A stretch of 64,000 bases of DNA from Calendula officinalis (GCA_963853835.1 OY970822.1:24174231-24238230); one strand, 5' to 3'. Counted from the first letter of the stretch, positions 48,183 through 60,735 are shown. Notes: generated by a model from the sequence alone, not told the origin. Made by a program: numbers and translations.

Positions 48183-49227
48183 TAATAATTATAAACGACT
48201 TGAGATACAATTATAAAATTCAGTATTAAGTTTTACAAATGAATCTTTGCATATTGTAAAATAACAATAAGCATCGTTAAGTCAAAAACCATTTAGCATC
48301 TAATTGACTATTTAAAGACATAAAAATCCATTTAGATCAAAAAGTCCAAACGGGTTAGTCAAAATTCATGAATGTTTTTAAAAAAGATGCGTTATCGCAG
48401 CACTAAGACGCAGGACGCGACTCCGCCGTTCCGTTACGAAATAGTTAAGGAAGCAGTGTAAGGTGTGAAATAATTTTTTTAGACGCGTTAAAAAAAATTG
48501 TTTTGGAAAAATATATTTTTTAACTAAAATTAATAATGGGATGTATAATTATAAATTAGAAGTAACATTTTTTTTGTGTGTGAACTTTATATATGAATAT
48601 TATATAAATCAATAAGCCTATAAGACTTGTCCCCACGGGGACATCGCTTTTCTCATCCCCACAACTAACGAAATTGGAACTGTTGGCACGGGTCATCAGT
48701 TTGATCACTTCGGTTGGTCATGACGGTTTGGGGAAGATGTTCTGTTGAAGCCATGGTATGTCCCAATGCAATTTAATAGGTATTTAGTATATTTTTTTGT
48801 GTGTATTTTATAATGGTGAAGCCCAAAAAACTGAAGACAGAGAGTATTGTTGGAATGAGTATGTCAGTTTAATGTCGGCTGGAGTGTGAGCTAACGTGAC
48901 GCTGGTTTGGTAAAAATTAAAGTGTCAATTTGTGTCACTGTTGGGAGTGATCTAATTTTCTATGAACTTAATATACGTGTATAAATATATACACATAAAA
49001 TATTAAAATATTTGTTGTCTTAAGTCACGCCTTAAAAAACATCATGACTCGTTAAAGCTCCTTAGACTTAAGGTTTGATTGTTCCCAAGCGCGTTATCCC
49101 CTCGAATTAGTCCGCTTGAAAAATTAGTCAGAATCAGTTACAAAGAAAAGAAATGGTATGTCATATTTGAAAGAAAAGATACAAAATAAGAAAATGGTTA
49201 CTATTCATCTTCATAACAAAAGGCACA

Positions 49228-49507
49228 TGGGGGTGTTGTTTGTTTGCAGTTTAATGGAGTCATTCAGCGCTCAATGATTCAGCATTCAGTGCATTTGTTT
49301 AGCGCCTCTGAATGAAGATTATGCTAAATGAGACAACAAAAAAGTGCTGAATCATTCAACCTTAAATGATATGCTGAATCATTAAGCAGTCAGAATACTT
49401 ATAAAAAAGTTTCTCATATTCAAAACAAGTTTTATACATAACCTCTTAATCATTCAGACCTTTGAATCATTCAGCGCTTAATCATTTTGTTCCTATCAAA
49501 CAGCCCC
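49228..49507. mobile_element. hAT-like MITE
   Basis: About 280 bp with imperfect inverted ends, GGGGGTGTTGTTTG at the left and CAAACAGCCCC at the right (complement GGGGCTGTTTG). Interior motifs TCATTCAGCGCT and GAATGATTCAGCA occur repeatedly in both orientations. The target duplication is not clear. The GGGGCTGTTTG end is common in plant hAT MITEs. Confidence 0.6.
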
Positions 49508-49988
49508 TTAGTGTAAGACTCGGACTGAAACTGTAACGTAATATATACTCAAAGGAACTCCTTTATAAATATGTTTAACTAAAAGGTAGAAAAAGTAAAT
49601 ACACAACGTACTTTATCAATGCCAAAAGAACGTACCAACACACGTGTATGAAATTTTATGGTCAAAACTGAAACAACACGTCAAAAAAGGCAATTTCGTA
49701 AATAAACTAAAAAAAAGGCATAAATAATCATTTCGAAAGCCATATCAAATATATTTTAATTATTTAAACAAAAAAGGAAAAAACCAAAAATTTCAAATTC
49801 CACCCTCCGCCGGACTTCAAAAGCCCATCTCTCTCGCCGGCCCCATTTTCCACTCACACACACAAAAACACGCAGACTCACTCTAGAAAACCGACGGCAG
49901 TTTCTTGGTTACTATCGATCAATTATTGACTTTTTTCGATTTCTTACTTAAAATATCCGAAAATCCCATAAAACAGAGTGAGATTAAA
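49508..49988 (+). promoter_or_regulatory. Upstream region and leader of the diacylglycerol kinase gene
   Basis: AT-rich sequence followed by a CT- and CA-rich leader (49800-49900, TCTCTCGCCGGCCCC and CACACACACAAAAACACG). No clear TATA box was identified. An upstream ATG at 49905 is in frame, but its extension is hydrophobic and unlike kinase N-termini. Confidence 0.5.
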
Positions 49989-52900
49989 ATGGAGTCACTG
50001 GCGCCGGAGAAGATGGAGAACAGAGTGGCCGTAAGATCTTCAGTGATAGATTCAATTAAAAGGTGTTCATTATCAGGGATAACGATTCCAAAAGAGGAGT
50101 TACGGAAGAAGATTACTATGCCAGAGTATTTGCGATTTGCTATACGTGACTCAATTTCTTCAAAAGATATTGACGCCGGAAAATGCCATTACGACGCTGC
50201 TACCACCGCCAGCGCCGGCGCTGGTGAGTGTCCGTTAGTTGTTTTTATTAACTCTAAGAGTGGTGGCCGTCGTGGACCGGAGCTTAAAGCGAGATTGCAG
50301 GAACTGATGGGTGAAGAACAGGTTTTTGACTCATTATTTTATATTTAAATAAACATTTTATTGAATTTAATAATTGTTTTTTTTCTTTCGTTTATAATGT
50401 TTAATTTGCCCTATTCATTGTTGAAGAAACTATATAAATTTCTTTGATCTTGATGAAGATTTGTGATTATTAAAGCATTAGAACTTCCTTTTGTCAAAAA
50501 ATCAAAACTTGAAATTAAAAATCCTTTTAACACACTCTGATATATGTTTAGGTTCTTCATTTCTAGCATAAGAATAATAGGAATTTAAGAAAATTAAATT
50601 GCTAATAAGGATTATAAAATAAAGTTCACAACTTTAGGGGTTTTGGTTATTGAGTGTTTTCGTAAGTTAGATATCTAGTCATAAATTAAGATTGATTCCT
50701 AATTTTAGTTATGGACAGAAGAATCTAAAATCATTTTCTTTTCCTTTTCATCATATTTTTTTTTCTGTTTTGTGGCAGGTACTTGACCTTCAAAGTGTAA
50801 AGCCCCATGAATTTGTCGAGTACGGGTTGGGTTGTTTGGAGAAGTTTGCTGGTCTTGGAGACAGTTGTGCCAAAGAAACTCGTGAAAAATTAAGGATTGT
50901 GGTATGTCTATCTTTTAATTCTTAGTTTTTTCATTTTTTTAACTTCATAATATTGACACACCTATACTATCTAGTAGTACTTCACGCATGTCTTTAATGA
51001 AATTTAAACCCACAACCTTTTAGTTGATGGGCTTCTCACATGCCACATTTTGGTATTTTGGTAATTCTTCATTTTTGATAAATAAATAAACGCAAAACTC
51101 TAAACCTTAACCCCTAACCTCTAACCCTATGCAACATTTAATAGTGCACATGGTTTAGTTCAAGCTGTTTTATTATTTGGGGTCTTTTGATGTCGGTGTT
51201 GAAAGTAGTTGTATATGCTTTTGTTGTTTAAAGTTGTAACAAATCATATTAAATGATTTCAAAATTCTTATAATTTTTTTTGAACAGCACCTAATCTACT
51301 CATTTTTTGTCCACAATAGGACTTGAACCCATGACCTATAGATTATGGGTAACAAACACCTTACATCAATCTCCAATATCTTTAGGCTACAAAAATGGAG
51401 TAATTATAAAGTGAAACAGGAGATACATTTAGTGAAATGGGAGTAAAAGTGTTTCAGTTTATGTCAAAAGAAAGGGTAATAAAATAATTATTGATTTAAT
51501 AATAGGTTGCAGGAGGAGATGGAACAGTTGGTTGGGTTCTTGGATGCCTTGGAGAGCTTCATAAACAGGGTCGAAGCCCAATTCCGCCAACCGCAATTAT
51601 ACCTCTTGGTACCGGAAACGATTTGTCCAGGAGTTTTGGTTGGGTAATTCTTGTTAATACATTTTATATATTTATATTTTCCATGGTTTGTATTTAATTA
51701 TGGATTTCAAAATTAAGGACTATGCGTATAATAAAAAAAGATCGAAGAATGAAATGCAAAATTTTCATACAAACCATAGGGACGGTTTATGCAATATACT
51801 CACAATATTATTTCCAGGGTGGTTCATTTCCTTTTAGTTGGAGAGGCGCGATAAAGAAGACTCTTGATAGAGCCACTTATTCTCCAACTAGCCGCCTCGA
51901 TAGGTAAATCAAGTTTGTAAATACAATTATTTTAAAATTTGTTATATTATGCTTGAGTTGATGATATAATACCATAATCTGGTGACATTTGTGTTATTAT
52001 GTGAAGTTGGAATCTTTCAATATCGATGCCATCGGGTGTAAGTTTGGATACCCCTCATTCTTTGAAGCAAACCGAGGAGGTTGTTCTTGATCAGGTTTGT
52101 AAGATTATGTTTTAAGTAAATTGTTTTCATGATCTATCTTAAAGGATTTGTATTTTTGCAGGATATAGAAGTTCTAGGGAAGTTACCTGAGAAAGTTTCA
52201 TGTTATCAAGGAGTGTTGTATAATTATTTTAGTATAGGTAATAATGTACATTTTAATATTTTCTATGGATTGTATATATATATTTATTTATATCTAATTT
52301 TCTTGATACAGGAATGGATGCTCAAGTGGCTTACGGTTTCCATCATTTAAGGAATGAAAAACCTTACCTTGCTCAAGGTCCAATTTCTAACAAGGTCAGA
52401 ACTTTATGAGCCCAACCAGTTTTGACCCGTTCCCAACTAGCCTAATGCCCCAACCAGCCCATTTTGTCACATATATATTATATGGCTATCAGATACCTAG
52501 TTGACTAGTTGGTGATAAAGTTTTACAATTTCGTTGACTTTTTTTATTCATTTATTGTGACAGCTAATCTACTCTGGATATAGTTGCAAACAAGGGTGGT
52601 TTTTTACCCCTTGCATGGCTGACCCCGGTTTGAGGTAAGAATTTGTCACAATAAAGTAACTTTTATGTATTATGTATTATTATCATTAGCTTTTGGTATA
52701 ACTAAAATCTATCAAAATAGTATTTAACAATGTGATAAATGCAGGGGACTAAAGAATATATTGAGATTACATGTTAAAAGACTCAATAGCTCAGAGTGGG
52801 AACTTGTCCCTATTCCATCGAGGTAACATTACAAAAAACTTAGTTTTATAGAGTTATTTGACTTTTAGTCAAAACCGTAAAAGCCGTCATAAAAGTTGTA

Positions 52901-54186
52901 AATTAACATATTTTACTTGATGTTTGATATATCATCTTCCAGTGTTAGGTCTATTGTGGCTTTGAATCTTCATAACTATGCAAGTGGAAGAAATCCATGG
53001 GGTAAATTGAAGCCAGAATATATGGAAAAGGTAAGTTTTCTTGCTCAATCATTGACTTATTTTGGGAGGGAAAATGTTTGACTTTTTTGTCAAATATTTT
53101 AAACCCCTTACAAACAAGATGTAGAAAGTTTGTGGACCAAATTCGATACATCATTGTGTTTGTAATGATGATAATATGCAAAAAAGTAAGTTCCACAATT
53201 TTTCTACCGATTTACCTGAAAGTGGTCGAGTTTTGTTGTAATATTAGGCCAAAGGGGTCGAAAATCGAAAGTTGTTGAAAAGAGTTTTCAAATACTTTTA
53301 AATCGTTTTTAGCAAAAGAAAAATTAGATTGTTACTTTTATGAATATAGTTCTTATAATTTGCAAATTATGTAATAAAATTTAAATAATGGATATACAAA
53401 TGTTTCGAGTGCAGAAAGGCTTTGTGGAGTCTAACGCAGATGACGGTCTCATAGAAGTTTTTGGACTCAAACAAGGATGGCATGCGTCGTTTGTGATGGT
53501 CGAGCTTATTTCAGCCAAACACATTGCACAGGTAAAAACACTACAAGAATAGCGACATTTAGTGACTACTATTATATTGACATTAAAAATTGTTGATACA
53601 TGTGGGTTTTAGGAATACTTTTTCAAAAGTGTAGGAAAAAGTTCCTTTTACTCACACTTTATAAAATGTTTGGGTAAAAGTAAAACACTTAATAAAATGT
53701 TTGTGTCGATAAAGGTTGTTACCTACGCGAATACCCGACCTTTACCTGCATTTTTATATGTGTAGGTAAGACACTTTTTTAAAAAAAAAGTAAGAAGTCC
53801 TCTTTTTTACTAGTGACTCTTTTTTGCTTTTAGTGACACTTTTGTTACTTCTAATGACTTTTATGGGTGTCACCAAATGAGATCTATCTTTAGTTACAGA
53901 TGTTTGAGTTTTAGTGACAGTTTGTTGACTTCTGCTGACAATTTTCAGTGCTCAACTAAATAATACTTTTACAATTGGTGTACAAAGTAGTTATCGAGTG
54001 ATTGTTTTTTTCTTTCATCAGGCTGCTGCGATTCGATTTGAATTAAGGGGTGGAGCATGGAAGCAAGCTTTCATGCAAATGGATGGTGAACCGTGGAAAC
54101 AACCATTGAAAAATGAGTTTTCAACATGTGTTGACATTAAACGGGTCCCGTTCCACTCAGTTATGATCAACGCAACAGGAAATTAA
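49989..54186 (+). CDS. Diacylglycerol kinase, plant cluster II type (DGK5/DGK7-like)
   Basis: Phosphorylates diacylglycerol with ATP to give phosphatidic acid, a membrane lipid signal. Twelve exons: 49989-50321, 50779-50901, 51506-51643, 51818-51903, 52007-52094, 52162-52237, 52312-52394, 52564-52634, 52745-52822, 52943-53030, 53415-53531, 54022-54186. All have GT-AG introns and consistent phases, giving 481 residues without a stop. The catalytic domain starts near residue 82 (PLVVFINSKSGGRRG), with the ATP-binding loop GGDGT at 155-159 and TGNDLSRSFGW near 188-198. The accessory domain follows (MDAQVAYGFHHLRNEK, KNILRLHVKRLN, FGLKQGWHASFVMVEL). No C1 domains are present, as in cluster II kinases of about 490 residues. 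I chose the ATG at 49989 over the in-frame ATG at 49905 because MESLAPEK starts a typical acidic/basic N-terminus. It appears intact. Confidence 0.93.
51255..51365 (-). mobile_element. Possible SINE fragment in DGK intron 2
   Basis: On the minus strand GGGTTCAAGTCC (about 51306-51318) matches a polymerase III B-box, embedded in GGTCATGGGTTCAAGTCC, as in tRNA-derived plant SINE heads. A convincing A-box and ends are not visible, so this is tentative. Confidence 0.3.
53539..54000. mobile_element. Possible CACTA-type fragment in DGK intron 11
   Basis: CACTACAAGAATAGCGAC, seven bases after the splice donor, looks like a CACTA terminal repeat. Repeated GTGAC / AGTGAC motifs follow for about 400 bp. 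The matching right terminus (CTTGTAGTG) is not found, so it is truncated or diverged. Confidence 0.4.
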
Positions 54187-55275
54187 CGCACATTCTTAAT
54201 TAAATTAATTTCTATTATTGATTTGCTGGTAAATTAGCCGTGTTATATTAATTACTAGGCAGAGCAGTTGTGTTTGGTTTGTATTTTGTAATGTGTTGTA
54301 ATCTTATTGAAAAGTTAATGTAACCGCATTGTAAACCTCTTCTAGCTAGTAGTATATTTACATTTATGTGAATATGTAAGCACCGCTCAATTTAAGTCAT
54401 GTGACGGGTGGGCCAAACAACAATTTTGACGTATTTAGTTAAGCACGGCATGTGACGGGTGGGCCAAACAAATGCCTTTGGCTAAATGTGTTCAAAGCCG
54501 TCCATAATGTATTGTTGAAGCATTAACCATTTTAAACATTTATTATTAATAATTTGGGTTACTAGAAGATATATCTATATATATTTTGGAGGTCTAAGAT
54601 CGTGTGAGAAAATGAGCTCTACTAAAATGAGAATAACATGGGCTATAATGCTTCGTTTTAGGCGCATGTGAGTCAGATCGAAGCTTTTAACCCGGAGAAC
54701 GTCATAGTAAATCACCGTTTACGAAACTTCCGGGCCTAAAAATGTTGTATTTTAAGGTTTTTTTATTTAAATTTACACTTTTTTATGGTCCATTTTTTGA
54801 TCCGTTTGTCTTTTTATGTGCATTCAAAATTCTATTTCTATTTTAGAGTTCTATTGTTCTTTTTTATGTACATTGAAATTCTAGTTCTATTTTAGAGTTC
54901 TATTGCTGCTGGAACTTTCAGTTTTATATTCTCATGAAATTTTATTTTTTTCTCTTAATTCAGAGAATGTTTTTGATTAGAAAATTAAGTATTTGTTGAA
55001 TCAACGATAGTTAAAAAAACTCTTCTTGATATTCTATATTCGTATGGTATATTAGTTTCACATTATTAACATAGCTTAGGGCAGTAAACAATTAAGGGGT
55101 TATATTAAAATAATCTTCACAAAACAGAGTTACATTATTTGGATTTAATCAATTCTTTCTAGCTGTATAAAATCGTTAACATACTATACGGAGTAATGCA
55201 AAAAAAAAAAAAAAAAAAAAAAAAGTTAAAGTTTTGTTTGTAAAATTAGTTTTTCATAATCTTATTTTGCGGCTG
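54187..55275. other. Intergenic between DGK and the receptor-like gene
   Basis: DGK 3' untranslated region, then AT-rich sequence. Visible repeats are a 23-bp direct repeat containing GTGACGGGTGGGCCAAACAA (54398-54420 and 54449-54471), a tandem duplication around TTTTAGAGTTCTATTG (54840-54905) and an A-run at about 55199-55224. No gene recognised. Confidence 0.6.
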
Positions 55276-56368
55276 TTAATACCAATAACAAACAAAGTTA
55301 GATTTGTTTTCAATCAATCTATCCTTCTTCCTTCTCCGTCTCTTGCTTCGTGTTCGTATCTTACTTGCTGGGGTTCCAAAATTAGGGTTCTGAAGACGAT
55401 ATTCTAAAGTTGCAATTGCAACTCCAGTAAAGATAAATGCTATAATTGTTGTGATCCATAGTTGCCAGGTAAAAGGTCCTAAGAAAATTGGAAGGGTTTG
55501 TTTCAACTCACGAGCAGAATGCGCAAGCATATAAACTTCGGGGGTCAGATATGGAAGTGTAAAGTCATGAGCTCGTTGACCGGCCCACATAGATGGATCT
55601 CCTGCCACAGCCTGGCGAGTCTACAAGATACAAAGTTAAATAAAAGTCAACTTATAAGCTAGATGCTACAAATTTTCAGTTTTAATTTTCATGAAAATTC
55701 AAATTTTTTTCTCTCATTTCACATAATTTTTGTTTGATTGAAATTTTATCCCAGATATTCGTTGAATCAATATCCGTTCATCTCATTTTTAGTATACATC
55801 ATATTCATTCAAACATTCAGTTTATCTCGTTTTTAGTATACATCATATTGTATAAATAACTTGATTAACTATACCTTGTCTTCAATGTTCTCTAGAACTA
55901 ATCTTGGGTATGACCTTTTTCCTTGCTTGGACATGTTCTGCCATTTTGGTCTTCTAACGTCTTTCATAGGCAATAGAATACACGAAAATTAAACACCATA
56001 CGTTTAGTATGAACTGAATTTTTTTTAAAGAAACTTAAGCTAAACAAATATTTTGATTAATTAGAATAAACGGGCACGACGTTAACAACCCGCCTTAAGC
56101 TATGAATTTGTCATATTGTAACAACATACGTACCTTCACACACATCTGCCTCTCTAGTATTATTGCGGCTATACGCGGTATCTTGGATGGCTGTACCGAT
56201 CGTGGTTTTTGTGAAGTGTGTTTCCTGACTTGGATGTTTTTCTGTAGTTACTATAGAAGCCTTAGAAAAATCAGCTGTGAAGTAACCAGAAAGGGATATT
56301 GCAACAAAGAATAGCAATTGGAAATATGTACTTCTTGTGTGCCATACTCTCGAGTTGAATGAATACAT
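55276..56368 (-). CDS. Short glutamate-receptor-like (GLR) derived gene, three exons
   Basis: Exons 56368-56134, 55960-55875 and 55620-55276 have GT-AG borders and phases that join to 221 residues. Exon 1 gives a signal-peptide-like N-terminus (YFQLLFFVAISLSGYF, residues 15-30). Exon 3 encodes AVAGDPSMWAGQRAHDFTLP, matching the GLR ligand-binding lobe motif GD-x-T(I)...-R-x-x-x-VDFTLPY. It continues through PFTWQLWITTIIAFIFTGVA, the first membrane segment of plant GLR channels, and LEYRLQNPNFGTP, then a Lys/Arg-rich tail and stop. The pore, M3, second lobe and M4 are absent; full GLRs have about 900 residues. It is therefore a truncated relative of the gene at the right edge, either a pseudogene or a short membrane protein. 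The lack of internal stops is notable. Confidence 0.6.
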
Positions 56369-56781
56369 CCTATACTATATATATGGTAAGTGCTATCATT
56401 TTAGTCTAGAAGAAATTACAATATGATAATGGCATGGTGTTAGGAGCTCCCGAATGACTTTATAAAGGTCATAATTTCAATCCCTCCCTTAGTAAACAAT
56501 TACCAAATGGCCAAGAGAAGGCTTTTAAACGCCGACGGTAACAGTTAGGCAGCGTACATCATGAACAAACTCGGCCACCGTTGAAGTTCATGAATAACCT
56601 TTTTTAAAACAAATAAAAAATATTTTAGGCTAGGAGACTTTGATTAGTCCAACTGAGATGTTTCGAAGAAAGACATTAAGGTTTGACTGACTTTTTCTAA
56701 TAAAAAAACTATAATTAGTATGTTTTGACTGTCCACTGGTGCATTAATGGGTTAGCGGAGAAGGTTCCCCCCTTGGGTATG
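56369..56781. other. Intergenic, no gene recognised
   Basis: Presumed promoter side of the short GLR-like gene, then the left flank of the composite copia. TATA-like ACTATATATATGG lies near 56373-56385, just upstream of the minus-strand ATG. Confidence 0.45.
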
Positions 56782-56786
56782 CAATG

Positions 56787-57402
56787 TGTTGGAGCAAAAC
56801 ACAGATCAACTTATTACTGATGCTGCAGTTAGTACTGATCACTTAGTACTGATGGGGCAGAATTGATTAATACTGAGAAGTTGATACTGATGATACTATA
56901 ACTAAGTTACTACTGATCATGCAAAGATTGAAGATACTACTGATCATTAGTAGTTACTACTGACGATGTATCTGGACTTATTACTGATCACCAGACTTAC
57001 TACTGATGTTACATATTTACTACTGGTGATGAGTTTTACTACTGATGACGCGTTTTTGAAGAATATCAAGTCCGAGATCTTCGTATAGATAGTTATAGAA
57101 TGTAAATCAATGTATATTATTATTATTCGATGTAAATCAAGTCCTAGAATAACTAGGGTAAATAGTTTAGCTTCAAGGACTATTATAAATAGTTCCTTAC
57201 GAATTGTAAACGTACGTGTGTATTGTTAACTCAATAATATACATTGAAGCTTTTTGTGAAACTGTGTTCTTAATATTCTTGCATATTGTTCTTACAGTTC
57301 ATTGTTCTTAATATATTGATATAGTGTTGATCCGCTGCAACTTCTATCATCAATTAGATCTAAGGTGTTTATTAACTTATTTATAGTTAATCGATCCTGA
57401 CA
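56787..57402 (+). repeat. Family X LTR at left end of composite
   Basis: 616 bp, TGTTGGAGC to CCTGACA, homologous to 2857-3476 in opposite orientation. The U3-like first half holds many TACTACTGATCA-type units (about 56812-57050). A weak TATA-like CTATTATAAATAG lies at about 57180-57192. Confidence 0.88.
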
Positions 57403-57404
57403 AG

Positions 57405-57416
57405 TGGTATCAGAGC
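57405..57416 (+). promoter_or_regulatory. Primer binding site of the X part
   Basis: TGGTATCAGAGC lies two bases after the X LTR and is complementary to initiator-Met tRNA. Confidence 0.85.
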
Positions 57417-57488
57417 GTATTGGTTCTAGATCTACTATTTGTTAAGAACAACAAAAAGTTTTAATCTTTAAAACACACATTATTAATC

Positions 57489-60086
57489 ATGACTGATAAT
57501 AATGAAAGCACTCAGGCCAACAAAATTCCTATACTCACACCCAACAACTTTGGGATGTGGAAAAATCGTATTAAGCAATACATGCTTATTACAGATTATT
57601 CTATGTGGGAAGTTGTCCTTGAAGGAAACAAAACTGGTCCTGGTCAAGCAAGCAGCTCTGCAACTGAGGCAGACAAACTTAAATGTGAGAAGGAAAAGAA
57701 GGACAAGGGCATCGAACTCAAAACTCTAAGCACTCTATTACTGGCCATTCCTAACGATTATCAACATCTATTTGTTGAATATGATGATGCAAAAATACTA
57801 TGGGAAGCACTGGAGAAGAGATTCGTTGGGACAAAGAGCACCAAGAGGAATATGAAGTCTGTTCTCAAACAAGACTTTGAAAACTTCAAATGAAAACCCA
57901 ATGAAACACTCACTCAAGTGTTTGACAGATTCAACAAACTAATTGGTGAACTTAACCAGGTTGGGGTTAAGATGGATCAAGAAGATGTCAACATGCAGTT
58001 CCTAAGATCTCTTAGTGAAGAATGGGCCATGTATACAGTGGTATATAGACAAAGAGATGCTCTAGAAGAAAAGGAGTTGGATGAACTCTATAATGATTTC
58101 AGAGTATTTGAAACTGAGGTAAACCAAAAGAACCCTTCTATTTCTTCTAATAATGCTGCATTTGTCTCTAGTACAGGTCAAGGTCAGGAAACCTCTATAG
58201 GAAAGACTGCAGATTCTGAAGATGCTGCAAGAGAATCTTTCTTCACTAGTCATGTGCATACTGCATTGATTAGTGATGACTTGGAACAATTGAACCCAGA
58301 TGATCTTGAGGAGATGGATCTTAAATGGCAGATGGCAATGCTGAGCCTAAGGACAAAAAGGTTCTTAAAGAGAACTGGTAGGACAAGCCTCAACTTCAAC
58401 AAAGGTGACAAAGCTGGATTTGACAAAACTAAAGTCAAATGTTACAACTGTAACAACCTTGGTCACTTTGCAAAAGAGTGTCCTCAGCCAGACAAAAGAT
58501 CCAAATCAACTGCCCTTGTATCACAACAAGGACAAGGATATGACTGGAGCTTCCAAGCAGAAGAGCATGCTCAAAATCAAGCTCTCATGGCCTTTACTGA
58601 CAACAAAACTGAGGTAAAACCTAAACCTTGTACTTCTGAATGTGCTAAAATTGTTAAAAACTTAGAAAAAGAAAACACTAAATTAAATGAAGATTTAGCA
58701 AAAACAGTCAGAAGAAATCATGAGTTTGATAGTGTGATTGCTGATCAAGAACATCAAATAAAGGTGTACAAGATGATTGATCAACGGATCAAGGAAGAAT
58801 TGCTTCAAGCTGTGGATGAGAAAGAGTTCTATGAAACAAAAAATAAAGATCTAACAAGTAAATTAGAAGAATGTCAGCTTGAAATTGAACAAAATAAATT
58901 AACAATTAAAAAGTTTGAAAGAAGCACTAAAATTCTAGATGAATTAACTAATAATCAAACTACAGAAAAGGTTGTTCATGGGGTGGGATATCATGCTGTA
59001 CCACCTCCACATAAATTCATTCCTCCACTTAAAAACAGTTCAGAAAGAATCATTAATGAATTAAAAACTGAAAATCAAACTGAATCTAATACTGAAACAT
59101 CTGAATCAAATGATTCTTCTGATGATGAGCAATCAATTGAATTTACAATATCTCAAAGTGAATCACCAAAATCAATTAATACAAGTTTTCACACAGCTCA
59201 AAGTCCAAATGAGTCTCCCAAATATAATGCAGATAATGTACCAAAAATTTTAACAAGGGGGAATGAAAGAAATAAAAAACAACTCTTAGACCAAAGAATA
59301 CCTGAAGGTGCTAAAAATAAGAAATTAAGATGTGTTATATGCAATAAAATGAACCATTTAGCAAAGGATTGTCACTTCAATCCAATAAACTGCAAAGAGT
59401 TAAAAGAATTTAAAATATTTAAACAAGGATCAAAAACTCAAAAGTTAAAAAATACTACTGGTCCTTCAGTAGTAAATACAATCAAAACTCAAATTGCTGA
59501 AACTCCAAGATTTGGAAGAAGTGCATCAAGATTTGTGCAAAACAGAAGAGTTGGCAGCCCAAAGAACAGCAATTACTTCAAGAACAATGGAAAATCCAAT
59601 CAAAATAAACAATATTTTAAATTTTCCAACACCAGTAGAAACTCTAACAAATTTACTACTGTTGTTAACCCTAATTATAATGCTGTATGGTACCAGTACA
59701 AGAATACTACTGGTAAAAACCCTAATTTCAAAAATACTACTGCTCCCAAAACAACTTTCAAAAATACTATTGCTCCCAAAACAACTTTCAAAAATACTAC
59801 TGGTGGTAACTCTAAAAACACTACTGGTCATTCTAAACATGGTAAGTACCCAAATACTACTGGTCCATCAGTAGTAAAGTATTCAAAAGCTAAAAACAAT
59901 AGGTATAAACCAAGATCAGTAGGAAATACTCACACCAGTAATAACTCCAAAAGGACAGTAGTAAAACAAAACACCAGTAATATACAAGTATGGGTACCAA
60001 AAGTTTTTAAAGTTAAATCCCCAAAAGCTTATTTCTCAAAGGATGAACCCAAGACATATAAAGCTTGGGTTCCCAAACTTAACTAA
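57489..60086 (+). pseudogene. Copia family X gag with one nonsense codon
   Basis: An 866-codon frame begins MTDNNESTQANK, the same protein as in the left-edge copy. Capsid region about residues 10-210, zinc knuckle CYNCNNLGHFAKEC, long charged coiled-coil-like middle (KNLEKENTKLNEDLAK), second knuckle-like CVICNKMNHLAKDC, and a C-terminus of Asn-Thr-Thr-Gly repeats ending KAWVPKLN. A single TGA at 57891 replaces the Gly codon of FKGKPNET seen in the left copy; otherwise the frame is open. No protease or polymerase follows because X sequence ends near 60130. Confidence 0.9.
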
Positions 60087-60212
60087 TCCTTTACTCACTT
60101 GTGCAGAGCATTCAGATCCCAAAAGAAGGATAAAATAGAAGATGATTTATTTTCAAGACTTGAAGATTCCTAGCTAATTCTACAAGTTTTGTCAAATCAA
60201 ATAGGGGAAGAT

Positions 60213-60720
60213 TGTTAGGAATATTATTATTAATATTCATTAAAGATTTGATTATGTCAAAACTATTAAACTACAAGGACCTAAATTGAAGATATGGAAG
60301 TTCAAATTCAAATAAAGATTTAGGAGATAATCATTAATGTAAAAAGATATAGTATATCTTTATTAGTTTAAAAGATTTAGTATTATCTTTTCCTTGTAAG
60401 TCTTGGGTTTTCTAGTATATAAAGAAACCTAATGACATAGAATTAGATGTTCTTGGAACCCACGTTTTAACGTGTTTGTGTGTTCGAAGCCTCAAGGTCG
60501 TTTGATCCTGTTAACCAAAACCGTTCTACATATTTATATGTAGAATTGGGGCTTTAAGTAATCATTGTACATAGAAGATGATGATGAAACCTTGTTTAGC
60601 AATACAAATATGTTTATATAATTCCGCAACTTTGTTATTTGTATATGCTTATTCCAGATAAGAACTAACTATTCTTGAGCCTAAAGATCTACGTTTATGA
60701 AGAGTTATTCGATCTTCACA
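60213..60720 (+). repeat. Family Y LTR, first copy
   Basis: 508 bp, TGTTAGGAATATTATT to CGATCTTCACA. It appears base-for-base identical to 62438-62945. A TATA-like GTATATAAAG lies near 60415-60424. The identity extends 57 bp upstream through the polypurine tract AATAGGGGAAGAT (60156-60212 equals 62381-62437). Confidence 0.92.
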
Positions 60721-60721
60721 A

Positions 60722-60735
60722 TTGGTATCAGAGCA
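60722..60735 (+). promoter_or_regulatory. Primer binding site of the Y part
   Basis: TTGGTATCAGAGC follows the first Y LTR by one or two bases. It shows that this LTR acts as a 5' LTR for the interior to its right. Confidence 0.85.

Larger units (their letters stand above)
46929..48951. mobile_element. Putative MITE interrupted by two later insertions
   Basis: CTCCCAACAGTGACA at 46933-46947 is matched exactly by its complement TGTCACTGTTGGGAG at 48933-48947. Inner sequences also pair in part (GTAACGCCACATCA against AGCTAACGTGACGC). Between them lie a Mutator-like MITE (47190-47521) and Helitron 2 (47553-48182); without these the element would be about 1 kb. The target duplication is not clear. 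Confidence 0.5.

Noticed and set aside
49905..49988. Upstream in-frame ATG for the DGK gene
   Set aside because: The added 28 residues are hydrophobic and lie in a typical leader; the ATG at 49989 gives a family-like N-terminus.
50960..51050. Second possible SINE head in DGK intron 2
   Set aside because: The B-box match is weak and no A-box or tail can be seen.
57405..57416. TGGTATCAGAGC sites as possible tRNA gene ends
   Set aside because: They occur directly after LTR ends and are primer binding sites; no tRNA cloverleaf is adjacent.
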